From Heterohyrax brucei (Eukaryota > Chordata > Mammalia > Hyracoidea > Procaviidae): a stretch of DNA of 64,000 bases. The stretch covers positions 56,852,333 to 56,916,332 of the forward strand of contig CM053141.1 in NCBI GenBank assembly GCA_028571685.1. The letters run 5' to 3'. Within the stretch, counting starts at the first letter, position 1. Each line of letters starts with the position of its first letter. Below, piece by piece: positions 22,283 to 33,492 of the stretch. The notes beneath the pieces are model-generated. The model was not told the origin of the DNA. It saw only the letters and a program-made list of their open reading frames with translations, and ran no database searches. A program made the position numbers and the translations under genes.

Positions 22283-24442
22283 ACTCCGTCTTATTGAGGG
22301 TCTTTCTCTTTTCTTCGACGGCACTTGGCTGGCTACTACACCAAGCACAATGTTCTTCTCCAAGGACTGATCCCCCCCGATAGCATACCCAAAGTATGTG
22401 AGACATAGTCTGGCCATCCTTGCTTCTCAGAAACATTCTGGTTATACTTCTAAGAGAGACTCATTCCTTCTTTTGACAGCTCAGGATATATTCAATACCC
22501 TTTGCCAACACTCCAATTCCGAGGTGTCAGCTCTTCTTTGGTCTTGCTTATTCATAGTCCAGCTTTGGAATGCATGTGGGGAGATTGAAAATACCATGGC
22601 TTGGGTTGCATACGTTAGTCTTCAAGGTGATGTCTTTGCCTTTCAGCACTTTAAAGAGGTCTTTTGCCGCAGATTTGCCCAAGGCAGTGTGTGTTTTGAT
22701 TTCTTGACTGCTGTTTCCATGAGTGCTGATTGTGGATCCAAGCAAGATGAAATCTTTGACAACCACAATCTTTTTTCCACTTATCACCATGCTGCTTACT
22801 GGTTCAGTTGTAAGGATCTTTATTTTCTTGGTATCGAAGTATAATCCATACTGAAGGCTATAGTTTTTTATCTTCATCAGTAAGTGCTTCAAGTCCTGAA
22901 TAAGCGAGGTTGTGTCATCAGCATAACAACGTTGTGGGTTTTGTCCAATCTTGATACCCCACTCTTCCTCATAGAGTCCAGCTTTGAGGGTTGTCTGTTC
23001 AGTATACAGATTGCTTAGGTATTGTGAAAGAGTACAACCCTATTGCAAACTTTTATTACTTTAAGCCATGCAGTGTCCCCTTGTTCTGTTGGAATGGCTG
23101 CCCTTTGATCCATGCACAAATTCCTCATAAGCACAGTTAAGTCTCTGGAGTTCCCATTCTCTACAATGTTACCTATAATTTGTTATGATGCACACAATTG
23201 AATGCCTTAACATAGTCAATGAAACACAGATATCCACCTTTCTGGATTCTATGCTTTCAGCCAGGATGACATCAGCAATGATATCCCTGGTTCCACATCC
23301 TCTTCTGAATTTCTGGAAGTTTCCTGTTAATGTATGTGACAACCACTTTTGTGTGATCTACAACAAAATTTTACTTGTGTGCAATGTTAATGATATTGTT
23401 CAATAATTTCTGCATTTAGTTTGATCAACTTTCTTGGGACTAGACATAGATATGAGTCTCTTCAGTTGGATGGCTAGGTAGCTCTCTTTCAAATCTCTTG
23501 GTGTAGACAAATGACCACTTCCAGTGCTGTATGTTAGTTGAAACATCTCAGTTGATGTTCCTTCAATTCCTGGAGACCTTTTTCTTTGGCAATGCCTTCA
23601 GTTGCAGCTTGTACTTCTTCCTTCAGAATCATTGGTTCTTGATCATACTTACCTCTTGAAATATTTGAACACTGATCAATTCTTTTAGGCATAGTGATTC
23701 TATACAATCTTTCCATCCTCTTTTGATGCTTCCTGAGTTAATATCTTACCCACAGAATCCTTCAATATTGCAGTTCATGGTGTGAAATTTTTCTTCAGGT
23801 CTTTCAGTTTGAGAAATAGTGATCATATTCTTCCCTTTTGGTTTTCTAACTCCAGCTCTTTGCTCATTGCGTTGTAATACTTAACTTCTTTTCCTTGAGC
23901 TGCCCTTTGAAATCTTGTTTAGCTCTTTTACTTCATCATTTCTTCCATGTACTATAGCTACTTGACTTTTAAGAGCAAGTTTCAGACTCTCTTCTGACAT
24001 TTATTTTGCCTTTTCTTTCTTTCCTGTCTTAATAATGACCTTTTGCTTTCTTCACATATAATGCTGTTGATATCATTCTACAACTTGTCTGATCTTTTGT
24101 CATTAGTATGAGTGTGTGAGATCTATTTTTGAAGTGGTGTCTAAATTCAGGTGGTATATACTGAAAGTTGCATTTTGGCTCTTTTGGGCTTGTTCTAAAT
24201 TTTCTTCACCTTTGACTTGAACTTGCATAAGAGCGATTAATGGTCTACTCTATAGTCAAGTCTTGACCTTGTTCTGACTAGTGATACTGAACTTTTCCAT
24301 TGTTTCTTTCCACAAATGTAGTCCGTTCGATTCCCATATGTTTCATCTAATAAGGTTCACATGTATAGTCACCACCTACATTGTCGAAAACAGATACTTG
24401 CAGTGAAGAAATTGTTGGTCTTTATGTCTCTGGCATTGTGCC

Positions 24443-24901
24443 TGTCTTAGTGACCTGGTGCTGCTCCAACACAAAATACTACAAATGGAAGGCTTTATGA
24501 AGAGAAATTTTATTGTCACTGTCTGGTAAGCTGCAAATCCATTTACAAATTGCAAGTCCATTCCATTCAACAAGAGAAATCATCACAGTCCGGTGAGCTG
24601 AGTGCAAGTTCAAGGAGGGCATCTTGGCACAGGACCCTCAGGTCCAAAGGACATACTCTGCTCTCTGTGCTGCTTCTTGGTGGTATGATGTTCCCAGCTT
24701 CCTCTGCTCACTTCTCTCCCCTAAATTACACAAGCTTGTAACTTGCCTTCTGACTCACCAACACAACTGCAGCCCATTCTCCATCATCAGTACCACAGAG
24801 GCAGGATTCACAACACATGGGAGGAAGGGCACCATACTGGGACTCCCAGCCAAGTCAAATCAACACATATATTTTTGGGGGATACAATTCAATCTATGAC
24901 A
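24443..24901 (-). mobile_element. antisense solo LTR (MaLR/ERVL-like)
   Basis: 459 bp inside the RTE. Flanks 'gtgcc' (24438-24442) and 'ttgcc' (24902-24906) differ at one base. Confidence 0.88.
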
Positions 24902-26156
24902 TTGCCTATCAAACAAGCCATATTTTCCAACTATAGATCCTTCTTGTTTCCATCTTCCACATTCCAGTCACCAGTAATTATCAATGCATCTTGATTGTAT
25001 GTTTGATCAATTTCAGACTGCAGAAGTTGGTAAAAATCTGCAATTTTTTCATTTTTGGCCTTAGTGATTAGTATACAAATTTGAATAATGGTTGTATTAA
25101 CTGGTCTTCCTTCTAGGTGTATGTGTATTATCCTATTATTGACAGTGTTGTGCTTCAGGATATATCTTGAAATTTTCTTTCTTTTTTAAATAATTTTATT
25201 ACAGTAAATGAACAAAATTTCCAATATCTATCAACTATCACATCTATGATAAGCCCTTACCCCCTCGCCCCTACCCTTGTAGCTGTCAATTTTTTTTCTT
25301 CTGTAGATAATTCTATTTTTAAGTCCTTATAACATGGATCTCATACAAAATTTGGCCCCCTGCCACTGACTGATTTCACTCAGCATAATATCTTCCAATT
25401 GAAATGCTTTCAAATTGAGATGTTTTCTAAAATTGTCATGATTTTTTATCATAGCATAGTGTTCCACTGAGTATTTGTAGCATAGTTTGTTCATCCATTC
25501 ATTTGTTGATAGGCCTCTGGGTTGATTCCATCTTTTAGCTATTGTGGCCTATGCTGCAATAATCATTCACGTGAATGTGTCTGTTCGTGTGACAGCCTTT
25601 GTTTCTGAAGGAGAAATTTCAAGCAGTGGAATTACTGGATCAAATGATATATATATTTCCAGCTTTTTAAGGAAGTGACAGATTGCTTTCCAAAGAGGTT
25701 GTATCAATTTGCAATCCGACCAGCAGTGTAGGAGTGTTCCAATCTCTCTACAGCCTCTCCAGCATTTGTTGTTTTGTGTTTTTTTTTGATCGTGGCCAAC
25801 CTTGTCGGGGTGAGAAGATATCTTGCATTGTTGATTTGGATTTCTCTGATAGCTAATGATCAAGAACATTTTCTCATGTCACTTTTGACTGCCTGGATGT
25901 CCTTTCTGGTGAAGTGTTTGCCCATCTCCTTTGTCCATTGCTTAATTGGGTTATTTATCTCTTTCTTGATATTATGCAGAACCTTGTAGATTATGAAGAT
26001 TAGATGACAGTCCGACATGTAGTTGCTGAATATTTTTTCCCATTCTGTAGGTGGTCTTTTAACTTTTTTGATAAAGTCTTTGTGTGAGGAAAAGTGTTTG
26101 ATTCTTAGTAGATCCCATTTATCTATTTTCTCTTCTGTTAATCATGTTTTTTTTTG

Positions 26157-29100
26157 TTAGATTTTGAAGTCTAAGCTATGTATTAGAACATCCATCATTG
26201 ATCCTATTTTTTCTTGCATGATTTTTATTGTTCTAGGTTTGATATTTGGGTCTTTGATCCATTTTGAGTTACTGTTTATGTAAGGTGTGAGATATGGGTC
26301 TTGTTTCAGTTTTTTGCAGATGGATATCCAATTTTGCCAATACCATTTGTTGAAGAGACCTTTTTTACCCCAGTTTACAATCTTAGGGCCTTTGTCAAAT
26401 ATCAACTTTTCATAAGAGGATGGTTGCATCTCTGGGGTCTCCACTCTATTCCATTGGTCTATATATCTCTTTCTGTACCAGCACCAGGCTGTTTTGACTA
26501 CTGTGGCAGTGTAATAGGTTCTAAGATTGGGTGTTGTGAGGTCTCCCATTGTGTTCCTCTTCTTCAGTAGTGCTTTACTAAGCCGTGGTTTCTTCCCTTT
26601 CCAAACAAAGTTGGTGATATGTTTTTCCATCTCATTAAAAAAAATGACACTGGAATTTGTATTGGGATTGAATTTTATCGGTAGATTGTTTTAGGTAAAA
26701 TAGACATTTTCACAATGTTAAGTCTTCGTAACAATGAGCAGAGTCAGTTTCTCCAATTTTGTAAGTCTTTTTTGGTTTCCTGCAGTAAGGCCTTGTAGTT
26801 CTCTCTGTATAGGTGTCATGGGTTGAATTGTGTCCCCCCAGAATATGTGTAGCCATGTGAATGGGCCATGATTCCCAATATTTTGTGCTTGTCCTCCATT
26901 TTGTGATTTTACTGTGTTAAAGGACCAGAGTGGGACTGTAAATCCATTCATAGGATTACCTCCCTGCTCCACTGTAAAGCGAGTTTCCCCCAGAGTATGG
27001 CTTGCCCCACCTTTAATCCTTTATCCTACAAGAGATAAAATGAAGGAGAAGCAAGCAGGGAATTGGCAACCTCACACTATCAAGAAAGCAGCACTGGGAG
27101 AACAGCGTGTCTTTTACACCTGAGGTTCCTGCACCAAGATGCTCCCTGGACAAAGACTGATGCAATACTTGACCTTCCTCTAGAGCTGACAAGGGGGAAA
27201 GCCTTCCCCTGAGGCAGGCGTCCTGAATTCAGACTTGTGGCCTACTGGGCTGTGTAAGAATAAACCTTCCCTTATTAAAGCCATCCACACTCTGTGGTAT
27301 TTCTGTTAGAGCAGCACTAGCTGACTAAAACAATAGGTCTCTTATTTCTCTAGTTAGATTTATTCCTAGGTATTTTATTTTCTTGGGGGCTATAGTAAAT
27401 GGTATTGATCTGGTGATTTCTTCTTTGATGAACTCTTTGTTGGTATAAAGGAATCTCACTGATTTCCTTATGTTTATCTTGTATTCTGATACTTTGCTGA
27501 ACTCCTCTGATTGGTTCCAGTAGTTTACTTCTGTATTCCTTAGGTGTCTCTGTATATACAATCATATCATCTGCGAATATGGAGATTTTTACTTCTTCTC
27601 GGCTCTGACTCGATGGCACTTGGCTTGGCTTACCAATACTTTATTTCTTTGTCTTGTCTAATTGTTCTAGCTAGAACTTCTAGCACAATGTTGAATAGAA
27701 GTGGTGAAAGTGGGCTACCTTGTCAAGGGGAATTCTCTCAGTCTTTCACCACTCAGGACAATGAAGGCAGTTGACTTTGCATAGATGCCACTTATTGCAT
27801 TGAGGAATTTCCCCTCCATTCCTATTTTTCTAAGAGTTTTTAGCATGAATGCATGTTGGACTCTGTCAAATGCTTTTTCTGCCTCAATTGACAAAATCAG
27901 ATGATTCTTATCTTTTGTGCTATTTAAGAGATTGATCACATTAATCATTCTTCTGATATTGAACCAGCCTTGCATCCTTAGTAAGAATCCAACTTGGTCG
28001 AGGTAAATTATTTTTTTGATATGCTGTTGAATTTTATTGGCTAGAATTTTGTTGAAGATATTTGCATCTAGGTTGATGAGTGTATTGGTCTGTAATTTTC
28101 TTTTTTGTGGGATCTTTCCCTGGCTTTGATATCCCAGTAATGCTGGCTTCATAGAATGAATTTGGGAGTATTCTATCCCTTTCTATGCTGTGAAATAGCC
28201 TTAGTAGTATCAGAATTAACTCTTTTCTAAAAGTTTGATAGAATTCTCTGGTGAAGCCATCTGGGCCAGGACTTTTTTGGTTGGCAGTTTTTTGATGACT
28301 TTTTCAAGCTCTTTCTTTGTTCTAAGTTTATTAAGTTGATCTACTTTTCCTCATGATAATCTTGGTAGGTGATCTGAATCTAGGAATTTGTCCATTTCCT
28401 CTAGGTTTTCAAATCTGTTAGAGTACAGTCTTTCATAGTATTCTGTTATGACACTTTTGATTTCAGCAGGGTCTGTTATAACATCTACCATCTTATTTCT
28501 TAATCAGGTTATTTGTATCTTCTGCTATTTTTCTTTTGTAGATTTAGTCAATGGTTATCAATTTTGTTGATCTTTTCAAAAAACTATCTTTTGGTTTTAT
28601 TAATTTTTTCAATTGTTCTTCTATTCTCCAATTCATTTAGTTCTGCTCTCATCTTTACGATCTTTTTTTCCTAGTGCCTCAGGGGTTCCTCTGTTGCTCT
28701 TTTTCTGCTTGTTCAAGCTGTAGGGTTAATTCTTTAATTTGGGCCCTTTCTTCCTTCCAGATTTGTGCAATTGCAGAGATAAACTGACCTCAGAGTACCA
28801 CTTTTGTTATATCCCATTGGTTCTAGTAGGATGTGTGTTTATTCTCATTTAATTCCATACATTTCTTTATTTCATCCTTGGTTCCTTCTATAATCCATGG
28901 CTTTTTGATCAAGGTGTTGTTCAGTTTCCATGAGTTCAAATTTCTACCTATGATTTTTCTGCTATTGACTTCAACTTTTATGACTTTATGGTCCAGGAAG
29001 GTGCTTTGCAATAAATTCATGGTTTGGATTTTGTAGAGAATTGCTTTATGACCTAACACATGGTCTATTCTGTAAAATGTTCCACGCACGTTGGAGAAGA

Positions 29101-29663
29101 CAGTGTACTTATCCATTGATGGGTGAAAAGATCTGTATATGTTGATAACGTCAAGTTGGTTGATTGTTGCAATAAGATCTTCTGTATCTTTACTGAGCTT
29201 TTTTCTGGATGATCTATTCATTACTGAAAGAGGAGTGTTGATTATTGTGGAATGAGCTATCTCATTTTTCAATAATGTCATTGTTTGTTGAATGTATTTA
29301 GATGCTCTGGTATTGGGTGCATAAATATTTAATATTATTAGGTCCTGCTTCAGTATTGAAACTTTCAACAATAGTGACCATTCTTGTCCATGATAGTGGA
29401 TTTTATATTAAAAACTATTTTATCTGTGGTTAGTATTGCCACATCTGCTCTTCTCTGTATGTTGTTCGCTTGGTATATGTTGTTCCATCCTTTAATTTTC
29501 TGTTTGTTCATATCTTTGAGACTAAGTTGTGTTTTTCATAAGCAACATATAGACGGGTCGTGTCTTTTGATCCAAGATGTCACTCGCTGTCTCTTTATTG
29601 GAGTATTCAGTCCATTTACATTCAGCATAATTATTGATAGATATGTATTTAGTGCTGTCATTT
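26157..29663 (-). pseudogene. L1 ORF2 (endonuclease, reverse transcriptase), broken
   Basis: The minus strand opens near 29663 with a typical ORF2 start and continues through endonuclease (28823-29371), reverse transcriptase (27350-28152) and the C-terminal part (26157-26630). The RT box Phe-Ala-Asp-Asp is intact at about 27563-27580, unlike the L1 at 9.5-13.6 kb. The endonuclease Gly-Asp-Phe-Asn region around 29225 is altered. In-frame stops, frameshifts and the LTR at 26814-27332, which falls downstream of the RT box, abolish function. The protein would cut target DNA and copy L1 RNA. Confidence 0.85.
26814..27332 (+). mobile_element. solo LTR (MaLR/ERVL-like), perfect 5-bp duplication
   Basis: 519 bp, TG...CA, with 'atagg' at 26809-26813 and 27333-27337. 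It interrupts the L1 between the RT box and the C-terminal part. It is the best preserved copy for defining the family in this window. Confidence 0.92.
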
Positions 29664-29859
29664 TGATGTATTTATTTTTGTGTTGATGTTTTCTATATTA
29701 CTGTTAATATTCTGTTCTGGGTCATTCTGCTGATGCACATCATAGAGTTGGCTGACAGCCCCCTGTGTCTCTGTAAGTCTGGTACCATCTTCGCCTCCCA
29801 ATATCAGAGACTTCCACCCCAGAGAGTCCACCTGAGGCCAATCACTAGAGTACATAGAG

Positions 29860-30795
29860 ATGTCTGATGACCAACTGCTTTATTAGAACTACACCTCAGC
29901 TCCTATTGAGGTAACTCCAGAGAACTCAAACAGCTTCTAGATGACATGCAGACAGTAGCCCATAGTTAATCACTTAAAGAAGAAGCCCACCTTGACTCCA
30001 GAAAACTCCCAAAATAAAGATCAAAAAGCTTCCCAGATGAAGAAGCCTTTCTGAAACTATCAGAGGTAGACTACAAAAGAATTGTCCATAGAACCCCCAA
30101 GAGATGAAACAAATGCTGCTTAACAAAATGAAAATTAAGCAAGTTGTTTGAACTGATGCAACATCGATGATCTGAAATGCAGCAGATCAATAACAAAATT
30201 ACAAAATTAGACAATTCAGTCCAAAGCCAAAAGAGTAGAATTGAGGAGATGGAATTCAGGCTTATTGACCTTGAGGACAGAGCAACTGACACCAGCATTT
30301 ATGAGGAGAAATCAGAGAAAAGAAATAAGAAAAATAAAGAAGCATTAACAAACATTGTGGACTCCATTAACAGTAATAATTTATGATTAATTGGAGTTTC
30401 TCAGCAAGGGGGGATGGATGACAATACAGAGAACATTGCTGTAGAGATTCTGACAGAAAACCTTCCTGAGATTATGAATGTAGAAAATATAGATATCCAA
30501 GATGTGGATCAAATTATACAAAAACCAGACCCCAAAAGAAAGATATCAAGACATAATCAAGCTTAATAAAATGAAACATAAATGGATACTTTTAAAGGCA
30601 GTAAAGCTCAAAGCAAACTTAACATTCAGAGGGAAATCCTGTAGGCTTTTTTCTGACTTCTCTGTAGAAACAATGTTGGCTAGAAAGCAGTGGGATGAGA
30701 CATTCAAAGCCTGGAATGAGAAAAACTTCCAACCAAGAATTAATATCCTGCAAAATTGTCTATCAAATCTGAAGGTGAAAGTAAGACATTTGTAG
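29860..30795 (+). pseudogene. L1 ORF1 remnant on the inverted segment
   Basis: An ATG at 29860 opens a Ser-Asp-Asp-Gln start that soon meets stops. 30177-30386 encodes a glutamine- and lysine-rich heptad stretch consistent with the ORF1 coiled coil. 30502-30795 resembles the RNA-recognition and C-terminal domains (Arg-Tyr and Trp-rich). ORF1 protein normally trimerises and coats L1 RNA. Several frameshifts and stops disable it. The plus orientation is opposite to ORF2 of the same insertion. Confidence 0.75.
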
Positions 30796-31685
30796 ATAAA
30801 GCAAAGCTTACAGACTTTGTGAAAACTAAACCAACACTATAAGACATACTGAAAGAAGCTCTTTACTTAGGAAAACAAAACCATTAAGTATATATTTAAG
30901 GTGGCAATGCAGGATCCAGAATCCAGAGTCCTACTCAGTTAGGGAAGTCACAAAACTCAGTCAAAGCTACAATATTAAAAGAAGAGAATCAGTGATCATG
31001 TCATGAAAACTATGACACCATCACAGTAAAAACAGAGATATACTATGGTAGTTACAGTCCTTTCAGATGGAGAGGAAGTTAAAAAGATACGCAGAAGTTA
31101 AAATTGTGTTTAAACTTAGAATGTTAATGGAGATCATAGGTGTAGCTGCAAAGCAAAATAACAATGCAACATAACAAAACAAGAAATGTAATACAGGAGT
31201 CTCAGCAAACACAAAACCGACAATGAAATTTTCTTTTTAACAAAGAATGCAATGTCATTCATCTTCAAGTTGTCATTTCCGGCATAGTAGATCATTTAAT
31301 TGTCTGGTTAAAAACAGTCAATACCAGTCCATTTCAGGTCATTAATGCCAGGATATTGATATTTGTATGTTCCATTTCAGTTTTGATGATGTACAGTTTT
31401 TCTGGATTCCTACTGTACATTTCATGTTCTGATTATTATTAATGGATGTTTGCATCGCTTCTTATTTGAGTCATGCCACATTAGCAAATAAAGGTCCTGA
31501 AATCTTGACTCCATCCAAGTCATTAAGATTGGCTATCTCTGAGGAGGCATCTCTACCCTAGTCATCTTTCAAGTACCTTCCAACCTGAGGGGCTCCCTTT
31601 GTCTTCCAGCAAAGGGAGATATGTATATGGAGGCAGCGAAAGTCCCTCCAAAGCACTTCAAATCACACTGAGATGTTTTGTTCTT

Positions 31686-31882
31686 GGAGTCCCTAGGTGA
31701 TACAAATGGCTGTTAACCAAAAAGTTGAAGGTTCAGTTCCACTCAGAGGCACCTCAGACAAAAAGCCTGGTGATCTACTTCTGAAAAATCAACCACTGAA
31801 CACTCTGTGGAGCAAAGCTCTGCTTTGACACATGTGGTCCTTGGGGCAGAATGGAGTTGGTAGGAACTAGTTTTTATTTTGG
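31686..31882 (+). mobile_element. AfroSINE, variant body
   Basis: Variant block 'cctggtgatctacttctga', a stretch that also occurs in the RTE 5' region, then tail with 'gaatggagttggtaggaac' and T-rich end. Confidence 0.8.
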
Positions 31883-33164
31883 AATCTCAGGCCTAGCTAT
31901 TTTCCCACTTTTTAGACAGGAAGGCACTCTGCTCAATTTGAAGGATCAATACTGAGGCATAGAAGAACAATAAACAACCTTGCCAATTCCCGCCCCACCC
32001 CCCGCTTCTAAGGAAGCCAGTGGTAAGGCAAACTCATAGGCAAGGCTCTTACTGTCAGCTTGTGATGAATCCTCTCCTTCCCATGGGCTCTTGTATGGAA
32101 GCTTTTGACAGATGACCTAGAAAATTCCATTTTTCAAAATCGTAAAGTCTTAACAGAACAGAACGGAGTACTGAGTGCAAATAAATCTATCCACTGTTTG
32201 GTTCCTCTGGGAAATAACAAAGGAAAATATGCTTTCTATTAGTCTCTCCAAAATATTTCTTTAAAAAGCAGGCTAGCAATGGTGTATTCCTTCTTCACAA
32301 AGAAAACTTTTCAGACTTTCCAGCTTTGCTTTTCCTCAGCTCAATCAATGGTATTGATAGAGAATGTCCTGTGTGCAGAGAAATGAAACAGAGCTGGGGC
32401 AGAACAGTGCCAAAGGAATACAAAGAGTGGTTTCAGCCCTTGGGAAACAAAAGTTCTAGTTCAGGAGGCACAAATACCCCACAAGAAAAGTGATCCTATC
32501 TTCAAGTAAAATTCTGGAGAGCAGTCAGTTCATATCTCTGTTTATTAACCCATCATTAACCACTTTCTGCAGTTGGGTAACACTGTACTGACCTCACTTT
32601 CTTCTTGCCTTTGTTTTCCTGTGGGGCCTTTCTGTTGTCAAAACCCAGCTAGAAGGCAGAGGACATAGGAGCCCATTGATGTAGCCATTGCAGGCAGAGA
32701 ACAAGGTGAAGAGTGGATCTGCAAGGATAAGCGGATTGCTTATAAAGGCGGAGCAGGAGGCACTAGAACTAGGTTCACCGCTGAGTTTACACCAATGAGC
32801 CCTTTAAGTGGTTACTCTAGGGTTGTAGGTAACTGGAGTAACTCACAGAACTGATGGGCTTTCCAACGTTTATATGATTGATTTTTCATCACGTTATTTC
32901 TCTCACCCCCTTTTTTCTGACATTGGATGTCTACCTCTACCTCTCTGACTATAGGAACCCTGAGATACAGAGATTCTGGCTTGGCTCATGGATTTCCAGG
33001 TATCAGGCCCAGTGAATCGTTCTAATTCAGAGCTTCACTCAATCTTATCAGTAACTTTGCAGTCTTACCAGCAGCAAGGGTCAACCAATTTTCTCCTTAT
33101 TGAAGCTATTTTGAGTTGGGTTTCTGCCAGTCGTATCCCCAAATCCTTACTAGTTCTGACTATA
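31883..33164. other. about 1.3 kb largely unique DNA, no gene seen
   Basis: No young repeat is recognised. The frame at 32988-33203 is not recognisable. If the window contains conserved regulatory DNA, low-repeat stretches such as this one are where it could lie, but nothing in the sequence itself proves it. Confidence 0.4.
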
Positions 33165-33372
33165 AATAAAACCAGTTGCCATGGAGTCAGTTTTAATTCC
33201 TGATGGCTGCAATATGTGTCAAAGTATAGCTGTGCTCCACACAGTTTTCAATGGCTGAATTCTAGGGAGTAGATTGCCAGATCTTTCTTCTTAGGTGCCT
33301 CTGGGTGGACCTCCGATCTTCTGGTTAGCTGCTCAGAATTTTTAACCTCCTGTGCCACACAGGGACTCCTGT
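33165..33372 (-). mobile_element. antisense AfroSINE, long-body type
   Basis: Tail 'gttgccatggagtcagttt', middle 'gtagattgccagatctttc' and head 'ccacacagggactcct'. Confidence 0.8.
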
Positions 33373-33382
33373 CTAGGGATAA

Positions 33383-33480
33383 AGCCAAAAATCCAAACCC
33401 TTGGCTGTAAAGTTGATTCCTACTCATAATGAACCTACAGGACTGTATAGAACTGCCACATAGGGTTTCTAAAACTGTAT
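33383..33480 (-). mobile_element. antisense AfroSINE, tail half
   Basis: 'ggctgtaaagttgattcctac' region and body to about 33480, where the RTE begins. Head missing. Confidence 0.6.
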
Positions 33481-33492
33481 TCTTTCTTCTCA

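Larger units (their letters stand above)
25181..31223 (-). mobile_element. L1 with inverted 5' half and perfect 13-bp target duplication
   Basis: The L1 3' end lies at 25181 (T-runs) and ORF2 is read on the minus strand to its start near 29663. From about 29750 to 31223 the orientation flips and ORF1 plus the following spacer read on the plus strand. The duplication 'tgaaattttcttt' is perfect (25168-25180 and 31224-31236) and brackets both halves, so they arrived as one insertion. This is the classic outcome of twin priming. A solo LTR sits at 26814-27332. Confidence 0.9.
21281..31612 (-). mobile_element. antisense RTE expanded to 10 kb by nested insertions
   Basis: RTE pieces at 21281-21420, 22283-24442, 24902-25180 and 31224-31612 join into one element when three insertions are removed. 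The 3' tail is at 21281 and the 5' region breaks off near 31612. Order of events from nesting: the RTE inserted first; then the 862-bp LTR, the 459-bp LTR and the L1, in an order not fixed by these data; and last the LTR inside the L1. Short minus-strand frames at 22548-22892 and 23534-23716 are reverse transcriptase remnants. Confidence 0.88.

Noticed and set aside
22107-22436. 109-codon minus-strand frame
   Set aside because: Spans the junction between the solo LTR and RTE. It is an accident of insertion.
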